A DNA stretch of 64,000 nucleotides, taken from assembly GCA_030523645.1 (NCBI GenBank), contig JAUNIB010000001.1, positions 62,001 through 126,000 of the forward strand, given 5' to 3'. A model generated the notes under the pieces. It made no database searches and had not been told where the DNA came from. It was given only the letters and a program-made list of their open reading frames with translations. Origin of the DNA: Selenomonadaceae bacterium. GTDB lineage: Bacteria > Bacillota > Negativicutes > Selenomonadales > Selenomonadaceae. Shown piece by piece: positions 1 through 9,176 of the stretch (position 1 is the stretch's first letter; each line of letters opens with the position of its first letter). The translations under genes were made by a program, and so were the position numbers.

Positions 1-1403
1 TGGGCAGAGTAACCGTCCGGGCAGCCGACCGGGGTGAGCGGGAGCCTATCGTCATTGCCGGCGGTCCCTGTGCGACCTTCAATCCGTCGGTGCTGTCTCC
101 CTTTATTGATGCTTTCGTCATCGGCGAGGGTGAGGAGACGGTAGGGGAAATCGTAGATGCCGTCCAGCAGGCGAGGGCAGAGAAGCTGTCCCGCCGGGAG
201 ACGATTCGGCGGCTGGCGGCGGTGCCGGGTGTCTTTGTGCCGTCCCTGTACGAGTGGCAGTACGATGAAGAGGGCCGGGTGTCCGGTGTCAGCCCCACCG
301 CGGAGGCGGCAGGAGTGCCGGAGCGGATAAGCCGCCGTTGGGTGAAGAAGCTTGATGACTATCCGGCGCACACCGTGGTGGTCACTGAGGATACGGAGTT
401 TAATCTCTATCTTGTAGAGACAGGCCGGGGCTGCGGCCGTCATTGCCGCTTCTGCATGGCAGGGTATGCTTTCCGCCGTCCCCGCAGCCGCTCACTGGCG
501 GTGCTGAAGCAGGAGATAGAAGAGGCGAAGAAATTTGGCAAGCGTTTCGGTCTCATGGGGGCAGCCATTTCCGATTATCCGGAGATAGATGCGCTTTGCG
601 AGTATATCCGGGGTGAGGGGCAGACTATGTCGGTGGCTTCCTTCCGGGCGGATTCTGTGACGCCTACGCTGGTAAAGGCACTGGCAGACAGCGGGATGCA
701 GACTATCACCATCGCTCCCGAGGCAGGCAGCGCCGACATGCGATCGGTGATAAACAAGGGCATTGAGGAGGAGCATCTCTACAATACCATTCGTCTCGGT
801 GTAGCGGCAGGAATCCGTCACTTCCGTATGTATATAATGGTGGGACTGCCTTGGGAGAAGCCGGAGGATATTGATGCTATAGCCGAGCTGACTCATCGGC
901 TGAAGGATTTCATGGAGGCCGAAGGGAGCAGAGGAACATTCACCCTCAGCGTAAATCCGTTTATTCCCAAGCCTTTTACTCCCTTCCAGTGGTTGCCCAT
1001 GGCGGAGAAAAAAACGGTGGAGGAGTCGCTGAAGCGGCTGGCTGCCGGACTGAAGAAACGCAGGGGCATAGAGCTGAAGACGGAATCACTGAAGGAAGCG
1101 TACATTCAGGGCGTATTGTCCCGAGGCGACAGCCGGATAGGTGAGCTGCTCTGTCGGGCATACGAGGCAAGGGGAGCTGAGGCGCCGAAGGCGTTCCTGC
1201 GTACTATGAAGGATGAAGGCATTGATGCCGATTTCTATCTCTATCGGGAGAGAGAAGCAGAAGAAATCTTCCCGTGGGATATGATAGACATCGGTGTGCG
1301 CCGCGAGTATCTTCGGGCGGAGCTGGAGAATGCCCGTCAGAGAAAATTCACAAAAATGTGTTTTGATGGATGCAGGCGCTGCGGTGTATGCGCTCAGAAT
1401 TGA
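1..1403 (+). CDS. B12-binding-type radical SAM protein, 5' end cut off
   Basis: The frame is open from the left edge (codons from base 3), so the gene starts outside the window; the GTG at 90 is internal. The visible N-terminus contains IVIAGGPCATFNPS and FVIGEGEE, as in the end of a cobalamin-binding (Rossmann) domain. The radical SAM cluster motif CGRHCRFC (CX3CX2C) follows, then a TIM-barrel-like region with IAPEAGS and MVGLPWE. The last residues hold a second cysteine set, CFDGCRRCGVC, which may bind an additional Fe-S cluster. It resembles the uncharacterised radical SAM family with a fused B12 domain found beside cell-envelope and translation genes in Firmicutes; the substrate is not known. 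pgeF follows after 19 bases, so they are probably co-transcribed. Confidence 0.85.
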   Translation, partial: GRVTVRAADRGEREPIVIAGGPCATFNPSVLSPFIDAFVIGEGEETVGEIVDAVQQARAEKLSRRETIRRLAAVPGVFVPSLYEWQYDEEGRVSGVSPTAEAAGVPERISRRWVKKLDDYPAHTVVVTEDTEFNLYLVETGRGCGRHCRFCMAGYAFRRPRSRSLAVLKQEIEEAKKFGKRFGLMGAAISDYPEIDALCEYIRGEGQTMSVASFRADSVTPTLVKALADSGMQTITIAPEAGSADMRSVINKGIEEEHLYNTIRLGVAAGIRHFRMYIMVGLPWEKPEDIDAIAELTHRLKDFMEAEGSRGTFTLSVNPFIPKPFTPFQWLPMAEKKTVEESLKRLAAGLKKRRGIELKTESLKEAYIQGVLSRGDSRIGELLCRAYEARGAEAPKAFLRTMKDEGIDADFYLYREREAEEIFPWDMIDIGVRREYLRAELENARQRKFTKMCFDGCRRCGVCAQN

Positions 1404-1422
1404 GCTTTTGAAAGGATAAATT

Positions 1423-2256
1423 ATGTTCTGCTTGAAAAACGGTGCGGATGCGCTGGCAAATCTCTGGTACGGAGAATTTTCCATTTTCCCCAAGACTATG
1501 GTTACGGCTGCGGTGAGTGCCAGACAGGGCGGTGTCAGCGAGGGCGTATATCGCTCACTGAACCTTGCCCTTCATGTAGGTGACAGGCCGGATGCGGTCA
1601 TTGAAAATCGCCGCCGGTTTCTCTCTGCTCTGGAGTTGGATTTTGATCGGCTGGTGACTGCTCAGCAGACTCACAGCGACCGGGTGGCGGTGGTTACCGC
1701 TTCCGATGCGGGCCGGGGAAATACGGTGTATGCGGATGCTTTGGATAATACCGATGCCATGGTCACGAATGTGCCGGGGCTGCCGCTGATGGTCTTTGTG
1801 GCGGACTGTACGCCGGTGCTGCTCTTCGATCCGATAAAGAGGGCAGTTGGTGCCGTCCATGCCGGCTGGCGGGGGAGCTACGACTCTATCGCTGCCCGGG
1901 CAGTAGAAACGATGACGGCTGCCTACGGCTCCAGACCGGAAGATATTCTCGCCTCTATCGGCCCTTCCATAAACGGTGCCGATTATGAGGTAGGCCGGGA
2001 GCTGGCGGATATGTTTACCGCCCGCTTCGGTGAGGCGGTGACGAAGGAGCGGGGCTTTGTTCTCACGGAGGGCTATGCGAAGGAGCATCTCGACCTGTGG
2101 TCGGTAAATCAGTATGTGCTGGAGCAGGCCGGAGTGCCGGCGGAAAACATCTGTAATGCCAATGTATCTACAGACAGCAACCATGAGCTGTTTTTCTCCT
2201 TCCGTCATGATGATGGGGCAACCGGCCGTCTGGCGGCAGTCATTGCTTTGAAGTAA
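1423..2256 (+). CDS. pgeF: Peptidoglycan editing factor PgeF (YfiH/laccase-domain family)
   Basis: A 277-aa protein of the YfiH/DUF152 family, cytoplasmic enzymes first described as multicopper polyphenol oxidases and later as factors that remove wrongly incorporated L-Ser from peptidoglycan precursors (purine nucleosidase activity is also reported). The three metal ligands are visible: His in TAQQTHSD (about residue 85), Cys in VADCTPVLL (about 128) and His in HAGWRG (about 145). Length is normal for the family. ATG 1423 is preceded by GAAAGGATAA. It sits between the radical SAM gene and the lar genes, reading the same way. Confidence 0.9.
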   Translation: MFCLKNGADALANLWYGEFSIFPKTMVTAAVSARQGGVSEGVYRSLNLALHVGDRPDAVIENRRRFLSALELDFDRLVTAQQTHSDRVAVVTASDAGRGNTVYADALDNTDAMVTNVPGLPLMVFVADCTPVLLFDPIKRAVGAVHAGWRGSYDSIAARAVETMTAAYGSRPEDILASIGPSINGADYEVGRELADMFTARFGEAVTKERGFVLTEGYAKEHLDLWSVNQYVLEQAGVPAENICNANVSTDSNHELFFSFRHDDGATGRLAAVIALK

Positions 2257-2307
2257 GTTGATAGGGCGGCCCGGTCAGAGAAGAAGCTGTGCCGCAGGGT
2301 AAGTGAT

Positions 2308-3057
2308 ATGCAAACAAGAGAACTGCTGGAGGCAGTCCGCTCCGGGGCTGTTTCCGTGGAGGAGGCGGAGTCGATTCTCCGTAAGCCTCCGGTAGAGGAT
2401 ATCGGCTGCGCCAAGCTGGATTTGAACAGAGCTGTCCGCTCCGGGTACCCGGAGGTGGTGTTCTGTCAGGGCAAGGCCGACGAACATCTGATAAAAATTT
2501 TCCAAAAGCTGTACGAGGCTAACGGTGAGGTGCTGGGGACAAGAGCCACGGCAGAGCAGTATGAACTGGTGAAGGCGGCTATGCCCTCGGTGCCTGTGCA
2601 GTACGACGAGCTGGCCCGGATAATGAAGATAGAGAAGCCCGGCAGGGCGAAGAAGGGGCTTATAGCCGTATGCACAGCTGGAACGGCTGACATTCCCGTG
2701 GCAGAGGAAGCTGCACAGACGGCGGAATTCTTCGGCAACTATGTGGAGCGGGTCTACGATGTGGGCGTCAGCGGGATTCACCGTCTGCTGGCAAGAGCCG
2801 AACTGATTCAGAAGGCCAACTGCGTAATCGCCATCGCGGGAATGGAGGGGGCGCTGGCCAGTGTCATTGGCGGTCTGGTGGACAAGCCGGTGATTGCGGT
2901 GCCTACTTCCGTTGGATACGGAGCCAGCTTCAGCGGTCTGTCGGCCTTGCTGACCATGATAAATTCCTGCGCCAACGGCATTGCAGTGGTAAATATTGAC
3001 AATGGCTACGGTGCCGGCTATATTGCCGGGCAGATAAACAGTCTGGGAGTGAAATAA
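2308..3057 (+). CDS. larB: LarB, pyridinium-3,5-biscarboxylate mononucleotide synthase
   Basis: This 249-aa protein has a C-terminal PurE-like domain with GISGIHRLL and AIAGMEGALASVIGGL, plus PVIAVPTSVGYGASF, the signature of LarB. LarB carboxylates and hydrolyses nicotinic acid adenine dinucleotide in the first step of nickel pincer nucleotide (NPN) synthesis, the cofactor of lactate racemase LarA and related racemases/epimerases. The stop codon abuts the larC start (TAA then ATG), indicating one transcript. The N-terminus (residues 1-40) is a helical region typical of the family. Confidence 0.93.
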   Translation: MQTRELLEAVRSGAVSVEEAESILRKPPVEDIGCAKLDLNRAVRSGYPEVVFCQGKADEHLIKIFQKLYEANGEVLGTRATAEQYELVKAAMPSVPVQYDELARIMKIEKPGRAKKGLIAVCTAGTADIPVAEEAAQTAEFFGNYVERVYDVGVSGIHRLLARAELIQKANCVIAIAGMEGALASVIGGLVDKPVIAVPTSVGYGASFSGLSALLTMINSCANGIAVVNIDNGYGAGYIAGQINSLGVK

Positions 3058-4404
3058 ATGAGCGGAAGAAGTCTCTATCTCGAATGTGAAACGGGAATAA
3101 GCGGCGATATGACGGTGGCCGCTCTCCTCGATTTGGGAGCAGACAGGCAGGTGCTGGAGAAGGTGCTGGCGGGGATACCGGCTGATGGTTTCTCCGTAAA
3201 TATCTCCAGGGTGAAGAAGGCCGGCCTCGACCTCTGCGACTTCGATGTCATTCTGGACAGCGAGCATGAAAATCACGACCACGACATGAATTATCTGTAT
3301 GGAAGTGAACATCATCACGACCATGAGCATGGCCACGACCATAATCACGAACATGGGCATGAACATCATCACAATCATCACCATGACCACGACCATCAGC
3401 ATACTCCTCATGAGCATCATCATGCTCACGCTCACCGGGGTCTGCCGGAGATAATTGATATTCTTGACCGGACTCCCATGACTGAGGGCGCAAGAAAGCT
3501 GGCCAAGAAGATTTTCGACATTATTGCCGATGCTGAGTCGAAGGCTCACGGCGTTCCGAGAGATGAAGTTCACTTCCATGAAGTAGGAGCCATTGACTCC
3601 ATTGTCGATATCACGGCTGCGGCGGTATGCCTTGACAATCTGGGCTACCCCGACAAGCTGGGCTGTGTGGTGAGAGAACTGTGCGAGGGTACAGGCTCCA
3701 TCCGCTGCCAGCATGGTATGCTGCCGGTGCCGGTGCCGGCGGTGGCCAATATAGCTGCGGCTTCCGGCCTGAAGCTGCGGATAACGGATATGAAGGGCGA
3801 ACTGGTAACGCCTACCGGTGCGGCCATTGCGGCAGCTATCCGCACCACAGACAGACTTCCTTCTTCCTTCCGCATTGAGCGGGTAGGACTGGGGGCAGGG
3901 AAGCGGGCCTACGAGAGACCGTCCTTCCTGCGAACGATGATTATCGAGGAGGATGAGCCGTCGGCTGCCGGCACATCGGATGAGATAATTGAATTGGAAA
4001 CGAATGTTGACGATGCCACCGGTGAAGCAATGGGCTTCACGCTCGATAAGCTTATGAAGGCCGGGGCAAGAGATGCGTTTTTCCAGTCTGTCTATATGAA
4101 GAAAAATCGTCCGGCGTTTCTCTTGACTGTCATCTGTGATGAGGAGAAGCAGGGAGAACTGGAAGATATTATCTTCCGGGAAACTACGACCATCGGCATC
4201 CGCAGCCGGAAGATGAAAAGGCATATTCTTCCCAGAGAAATCATCACGGTGATGACGGAGCTGGGAGAGGCGAAGGTGAAGGAAGTCCGGGGAAAGGATT
4301 TCTGCCGCCGGGTTCCGGAGTATGAGAGTGTGGCCGAGCTGGCCAGGAAGTCCGGCCGTCCCTTTGGGGAGGTATATGAGATTGTCAGAGTGGCAGGGAA
4401 TTAA
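3058..4404 (+). CDS. larC: LarC, nickel insertion protein (CTP-dependent cyclometallase), unsplit form
   Basis: A 448-aa protein with N-terminal YLECETGISGDMTVAALLDLG, typical of LarC/DUF111. LarC inserts nickel into the organic pincer cofactor. In Lactiplantibacillus plantarum larC is read through a programmed frameshift as LarC1/LarC2; here one uninterrupted frame covers both parts. Residues about 75-133 are extremely rich in histidine (more than 25 His, mixed with Asp/Glu), a probable nickel-storage or delivery segment that in the family varies in length. The C-terminal half has the conserved ELETNVDDATGE and FLLTVIC elements. The gene directly follows larB and overlaps larE by 29 bases. 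Confidence 0.93.
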   Translation: MSGRSLYLECETGISGDMTVAALLDLGADRQVLEKVLAGIPADGFSVNISRVKKAGLDLCDFDVILDSEHENHDHDMNYLYGSEHHHDHEHGHDHNHEHGHEHHHNHHHDHDHQHTPHEHHHAHAHRGLPEIIDILDRTPMTEGARKLAKKIFDIIADAESKAHGVPRDEVHFHEVGAIDSIVDITAAAVCLDNLGYPDKLGCVVRELCEGTGSIRCQHGMLPVPVPAVANIAAASGLKLRITDMKGELVTPTGAAIAAAIRTTDRLPSSFRIERVGLGAGKRAYERPSFLRTMIIEEDEPSAAGTSDEIIELETNVDDATGEAMGFTLDKLMKAGARDAFFQSVYMKKNRPAFLLTVICDEEKQGELEDIIFRETTTIGIRSRKMKRHILPREIITVMTELGEAKVKEVRGKDFCRRVPEYESVAELARKSGRPFGEVYEIVRVAGN

Positions 4405-5215
4405 AAGGCTGTTTGCCGACTACGCCGTGGAGTACGACAATATCGTCACGGCATATTCCGGCGGGGTAGATTCGGCGGTTGTCCTGCGGCTGGCGGTGGA
4501 GGCTGCTGCAGGAAGCGGCGTGAAGGTCTTTGCCGTTACGGCCCGTACTCTGCTGCATCCCGCGGGGGAGTGGCAGGAGGCACAGCGGTCGGCGGCGGAG
4601 CTGGGGGCAATCCATCGGCTGGTGGATGTGGACGAGCTGCGGGAAGCCGGGATTGAAAATAATCCGGTGAACCGCTGTTACCTCTGCAAGAAGACGATAT
4701 TCGAGAAGATAAAGGATGCAGTTCTCGCTGAGCTGCCGGAGACGGGGAAGACTCTGTTCCTTGACGGCACGAATGCCGATGACCTGAAGGAGTACCGCCC
4801 GGGGCTGAAGGCTGTGGCGGAGCTGGGGATAGTGAGTCCGCTGGCAGCTGCCGGCTTGACGAAGGCTGCTGTCCGGCGGCTGGCGGCCGAGTACGGACTG
4901 TCTGCGGCGCAGAAGCCGTCGGCTCCCTGTCTGATTACCAGAATCCCATACGGTCAGAAGGTGGATTATGAACTTCTCCGTCGCATTGATGACGGCGAGC
5001 GTTTCATCCGCAGCCGGGGCTTCTGCAATGTCCGTCTGCGGTGTCATGGGAGCATCGCCCGACTGGAAGTGGACGCGATAGATTTGCCGAAACTGGCTCT
5101 GCCGGAAGAGCGCAGCGCGGTCATCGGGTATCTGAAGAGTCTTGGCTTTGACTACATAACTTTGGATTTAGAGGGCTTCCGTTCCGGAAGCATGGATATT
5201 TCCTTAAAAAATTAG
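4376..5215 (+). CDS. larE: LarE, sulfur transferase for the nickel pincer cofactor
   Basis: An ATP-pyrophosphatase-fold enzyme that adenylates the LarB product and transfers sulfur to make the thiocarboxylates of the NPN cofactor. The PP-loop motif YSGGVDSAV lies near residue 25. ATG 4376 is chosen because GGGGAGG lies just upstream and the protein then has the usual length (279 aa); a start at 4322 would be wholly inside larC. Three cysteines stand out: CYLC (two, in NRCYLCKK) and APCL. Some LarE proteins use a single sacrificial Cys, whereas others with three Cys are reported to hold a [4Fe-4S] cluster; this pattern fits the second type (inference). larA is not in the window. Confidence 0.92.
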   Translation: MRLSEWQGIKRLFADYAVEYDNIVTAYSGGVDSAVVLRLAVEAAAGSGVKVFAVTARTLLHPAGEWQEAQRSAAELGAIHRLVDVDELREAGIENNPVNRCYLCKKTIFEKIKDAVLAELPETGKTLFLDGTNADDLKEYRPGLKAVAELGIVSPLAAAGLTKAAVRRLAAEYGLSAAQKPSAPCLITRIPYGQKVDYELLRRIDDGERFIRSRGFCNVRLRCHGSIARLEVDAIDLPKLALPEERSAVIGYLKSLGFDYITLDLEGFRSGSMDISLKN

Positions 5216-5244
5216 GCGGAATAAAAATATATACGGAAAAGTTA

Positions 5245-5273
5245 TTGACAGGACATACTCGAGGTGGTATGAT
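5245..5273 (+). promoter_or_regulatory. Sigma-70 type promoter of rpoBC
   Basis: TTGACA at 5245-5250 and TATGAT at 5268-5273 are separated by 17 bases, close to a perfect vegetative promoter. It lies 150 bases before rpoB and just after larE, so rpoBC has its own promoter rather than depending on an rplJL operon, which is not upstream here. Confidence 0.85.
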
Positions 5274-5299
5274 TTACAATTGCATAAAGTAGCGGCATT

Positions 5300-5339
5300 G
5301 TGCGTTGTGGGCAGATGGTGTCTGCCCCTGCACTTTTTT
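5300..5339 (+). terminator. Hairpin with T-run in the rpoB leader (possible attenuator)
   Basis: GGGCAGA (5309-5315) pairs with TCTGCCC (5321-5327), extended by outer GTGC/GCAC pairing, followed by TTTTTT (5334-5339). It lies downstream of the promoter at 5245-5273 and upstream of rpoB, so it would act inside the leader RNA. Confidence 0.65.
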
Positions 5340-5423
5340 ATATAGATGGCGGAAAGAAATTGGAAAGAGTCCTGTTTTTTCCGTTTTTTAGTGTCACTAA
5401 ATTTGGCTAAGGGGTGAAGGTCT

Positions 5424-8400
5424 TTGTTTAATCCTGTGCCGGTTGGTAAGAGAACCAGGTATAGCTATGCCAAGATTAAAGAAGTCATGGAGATGCCGAA
5501 TCTGCTCGACATCCAGAAGAATTCCTACAAGTGGTTCCTTGAGGAAGGCTTGGCAGAAATCTTCCGCGATATTTCTCCTATTTCCGACTTCACTGGTAAC
5601 TATGAGCTTTCTTTCGGCGATTTCCATCTTGGTGAGCCGAAGTATGAGCTCGATGAATGTAAGGAACTAGATGTCACCATGGCAGCTCCGCTGCGGGTGA
5701 ATGTTAGACTTGTAAATAAGCAACGGTCAGACGAAATTATCGAGAATGAAGTCTTCATGGGCGATTTCCCCATGATGACCGATACCGGTACTTTCATCAT
5801 CAACGGTGCCGAGCGCGTAATCGTAAGTCAGCTTGTACGCTCTCCCGGTGCCTATTATGAAGAAGAAATTGATACCTCGGGCAAGAAACTCTACAAGGCT
5901 ACGGTTATTCCTAACCGCGGTGCCTGGATTGAGCTGGAGACCGATGCAAGCGACATGATCAATGTCCGCATTGACCGTACCCGCCGTCTGCCGGTTTCTA
6001 TTTTCCTCCGTGCTTTGGGCTTTGCCAGAAACGAGGATATTGCGGCTCTCTTCGATGAGGATCCGCGCATTATGACCATTCTGGAGCGTGACAGCACTAC
6101 CTCCAGAGAGGAAGCTCTTATTGAGATTTACCGCCGCCTCCGTCCGGGCGAGCCGCCCACGGTCGACAATTCCGAGCAGCTCCTGCGTGCTCTGTTCTTC
6201 GACCCGAAGCGCTATGACCTGGCTACCGTAGGCCGCTATAAGATTACTAAGAAGCTGGGCTGGCGCCGCCGTATCATCGGTCAGGTGCTGGCTGATCCTA
6301 TCGTGGATCGGGAGACCGGGGAGGTCGTACTGCCGGCTGATACCGTAATCGACCGCAGCATGGTTGATGCTATTCCCGACGGCCGTGAGGATGCTCTCTT
6401 CGGTGCCGAGGGTCCCGTTGTTGTATATGTAAAGGCCGTACCGGGCGATGATTCTTCCCGCATGAAGATGATCTGCTCCCGTACCCTCGACTACTACAGC
6501 CGCACCATCACCCATGAGGATATTATTGCTTCCATCAGCTATCTGCTGAATCTGATGAACGGTGTCGGCAAGACCGATGATATCGACCATCTGGGCAACC
6601 GCCGTGTTCGTTCCGTCGGCGAGCTGCTGCAGAACCAGTATCGAATCGGCCTTTCCCGTGTAGAGCGCGTCGTTCGTGAGCGTATGTCCACCTCTGATTC
6701 TGAGAATCTCAACCCTTCAACCCTTATTAATATTCGTCCGATTGTGGCAGCCGTTAAGGAATTCTTCGGTTCCTCCCAGCTGTCCCAGTTCATGGATCAG
6801 CACAACCCGCTGTCTGAGCTGACTCACAAGCGCCGTCTTTCCGCATTGGGACCCGGCGGTCTTTCCCGTGAGCGCGCAGGCTTCGAGGTTCGCGACGTTC
6901 ACAACTCCCATTACGGCCGTATGTGCCCCATTGAGACTCCGGAAGGTCCGAACATCGGTCTTATCGGTTCTCTCTCCAACTATGCAAAGGTAAACCGCTT
7001 CGGCTTCATGGAGACTCCGTACCGCCGTGTCGATAAAGAGACCGGCGTTGTTACCGAGGATGTCAGCTATCTGACTGCCGATGAGGAAGAAGATATCGTA
7101 ATCGCTCAGGCAAACGAACCGCTGGATGAGAACGGCAACTTCGTTCATCCCCGTGTTACTGCCCGCTATCATCAGGATACCATGCTGGTACCGAAAGAGC
7201 GCGTAGATTACATGGACGTATCGCCTAAGCAGGTTGTTTCCATTGCTACCGCAATGATTCCGTTCCTTGAGAACGATGACGCCAACCGTGCCCTCATGGG
7301 TGCGAACATGCAGCGTCAGGCTGTACCTCTGCTCCGTACCCAGGCTCCGCTTGTCGGTACCGGTATGGAGTATAAGGCTGCCTGCGACTCCGGCGTCATG
7401 ATTTTGGCTAAGCATGCCGGTGAGGTCATCTATGTCACTGCGGATATGATTAAGATTCGCACCGACAACGGTGATATCGACAGCTACAAGCTCCAGAAGT
7501 TCCTGCGTTCCAACCAGGGCACCTGCATCAATCAGGTACCTATCGTATACAAGGGTGACCGCGTATTCGCCAAGCAGCCTATCGCCGACGGTCCGGCAAC
7601 CGACCACGGTGAGCTTGCTCTCGGCTACAACATCATCGTTGCCTATATGCCCTGGGAAGGCTACAACTACGAGGACGCTGTTCTTCTTAACGAAAACCTC
7701 GTAAAGCGTGACCTCTACACATCCATTCATATTGAGGAATATGAGTGCGATGCTCGTGATACAAAGCTCGGTCCCGAGGAAATCACCCGCGAGATTCCCA
7801 ATGTTTCCGATGAAGCACTGAAGGATCTCGACAATGAGGGTATTATCCGCATCGGTGCCGAGGTTCGCCCCGGCGATATTCTGGTCGGTAAGGTTACTCC
7901 CAAGGGAGAGACCGAGCTTACCAATGAGGAGCAGCTCCTCCGGGCAATCTTTGGTGAGAAGGCCCGTGAAGTCCGTGATACCTCTCTGAGAGTTCCTCAC
8001 GGTGAAGCCGGTAAGATTGTCGATGTAAAGATTTTCTCCCGCGACAACAACGATGAGCTGCCGCCGGGCGTAAATCGTCTTGTCCGCGTCTATATCGCTC
8101 AGAAGCGTAAGATTTCTGTCGGCGATAAGATGTCCGGTCGTCATGGTAACAAGGGTGTCGTTTCCCGCATTATGCGTCAGGAGGATATGCCCTTCCTGCC
8201 GGATGGTACTCCGGTAGATATCGTGCTCAATCCGTTGGGCGTTCCGAGCCGTATGAACATCGGTCAGATTCTCGAGACTCATCTCGGTATGGCAGTTCGT
8301 GAGCTCGGTATTCAGATTAAGAACGGTGATCCCACCGTTGAGCAACGTCTCCGTGATGTAGGCTACAACTTCGATAAGAACGGTATGCCGATTCCGGATG

Positions 8401-9158
8401 TTGCCGGTATTCATATTGCTACTCCGGTATTCGACGGTGCCGGTGAGTCTGAAGTATTCGGTACTATCCGTGCTTCCGGACTCCCCGAGGACGGCAAGAC
8501 TGTCCTGTACGACGGCCGTACCGGTGAGCCTTTCGAGAACCGAGTAACTGTCGGCTGCGTTTACATGCTGAAGCTGCATCATCTCGTTGATGATAAGATT
8601 CATGCCCGTTCTACCGGTCCGTACTCCCTCGTTACTCAGCAGCCGCTGGGTGGTAAGGCGCAGTTCGGCGGTCAGCGCTTCGGTGAAATGGAAGTTTGGG
8701 CACTGGAAGCCTACGGTGCCGCTCATACTCTCCAGGAAATTCTTACCGTTAAGTCCGATGATGTCGTCGGTCGTGTCAAGACCTACGAGTCCATCGTTAA
8801 GGGTGAAAATATTCCCGAGCCGGGTGTTCCTGAGTCCTTCAAGGTTCTCATCAAGGAGCTCCAGTCCATCGGTCTCGATATTAAGGTTCTCTCTGAGGAT
8901 GCCAAGGAAATCGAAATCCGTGATGAGGAAGATGAGGATACCGTCGATACCGCCGGCGACCTCGGCCTTGATGTCCGCGGCGTAGCACCGTCTGTTGCTG
9001 CACCGGCAGAAACTGAGGATGGCGAAGCGCCGGATACCGGCGATCTCGATGGAGATGACCTCATTGCCCAGTTCAGCTCGCTTGACGAGATGGCTGAGGC
9101 AGAGCAGCAAAGCTCCAATGATTATGATGCCGCCGATGACGGTCTGTATGATGAATAA
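5424..9158 (+). CDS. rpoB: DNA-directed RNA polymerase subunit beta
   Basis: A 1244-aa beta subunit of the core RNA polymerase. The TTG start ([10 protein letters not shown]) is preceded by GGGGTGAAGG and matches the usual Negativicutes N-terminus. The rifampicin region reads [20 protein letters not shown] and then [19 protein letters not shown]; the residues equivalent to E. coli D516, H526 and S531 are wild type, so a susceptible genotype is expected. The C-terminal region has the conserved [29 protein letters not shown] and [16 protein letters not shown] blocks, followed by an acidic tail ([11 protein letters not shown], then to GLYDE) common in Firmicutes. rpoC follows after 18 bases. Confidence 0.98.
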   Translation: MFNPVPVGKRTRYSYAKIKEVMEMPNLLDIQKNSYKWFLEEGLAEIFRDISPISDFTGNYELSFGDFHLGEPKYELDECKELDVTMAAPLRVNVRLVNKQRSDEIIENEVFMGDFPMMTDTGTFIINGAERVIVSQLVRSPGAYYEEEIDTSGKKLYKATVIPNRGAWIELETDASDMINVRIDRTRRLPVSIFLRALGFARNEDIAALFDEDPRIMTILERDSTTSREEALIEIYRRLRPGEPPTVDNSEQLLRALFFDPKRYDLATVGRYKITKKLGWRRRIIGQVLADPIVDRETGEVVLPADTVIDRSMVDAIPDGREDALFGAEGPVVVYVKAVPGDDSSRMKMICSRTLDYYSRTITHEDIIASISYLLNLMNGVGKTDDIDHLGNRRVRSVGELLQNQYRIGLSRVERVVRERMSTSDSENLNPSTLINIRPIVAAVKEFFGSSQLSQFMDQHNPLSELTHKRRLSALGPGGLSRERAGFEVRDVHNSHYGRMCPIETPEGPNIGLIGSLSNYAKVNRFGFMETPYRRVDKETGVVTEDVSYLTADEEEDIVIAQANEPLDENGNFVHPRVTARYHQDTMLVPKERVDYMDVSPKQVVSIATAMIPFLENDDANRALMGANMQRQAVPLLRTQAPLVGTGMEYKAACDSGVMILAKHAGEVIYVTADMIKIRTDNGDIDSYKLQKFLRSNQGTCINQVPIVYKGDRVFAKQPIADGPATDHGELALGYNIIVAYMPWEGYNYEDAVLLNENLVKRDLYTSIHIEEYECDARDTKLGPEEITREIPNVSDEALKDLDNEGIIRIGAEVRPGDILVGKVTPKGETELTNEEQLLRAIFGEKAREVRDTSLRVPHGEAGKIVDVKIFSRDNNDELPPGVNRLVRVYIAQKRKISVGDKMSGRHGNKGVVSRIMRQEDMPFLPDGTPVDIVLNPLGVPSRMNIGQILETHLGMAVRELGIQIKNGDPTVEQRLRDVGYNFDKNGMPIPDVAGIHIATPVFDGAGESEVFGTIRASGLPEDGKTVLYDGRTGEPFENRVTVGCVYMLKLHHLVDDKIHARSTGPYSLVTQQPLGGKAQFGGQRFGEMEVWALEAYGAAHTLQEILTVKSDDVVGRVKTYESIVKGENIPEPGVPESFKVLIKELQSIGLDIKVLSEDAKEIEIRDEEDEDTVDTAGDLGLDVRGVAPSVAAPAETEDGEAPDTGDLDGDDLIAQFSSLDEMAEAEQQSSNDYDAADDGLYDE

Positions 9159-9176
9159 GAAGGGAGTGCTGGTCCC

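Noticed and set aside
2275-4224. Minus-strand frame of about 650 codons opposite larB and larC
   Set aside because: Created by the His-codon tract and the GC pattern of larC; the lar genes on plus are unambiguous.
4322-4375. Upstream start for larE
   Set aside because: The extra 18 codons lie entirely in larC, are not family-like, and the GGGGAGG site fits ATG 4376.
6717-9110. Very long open frame on minus across rpoB
   Set aside because: Antisense shadow of biased codon use in rpoB; no ribosome site, low-complexity translation, and rpoB itself is certain.
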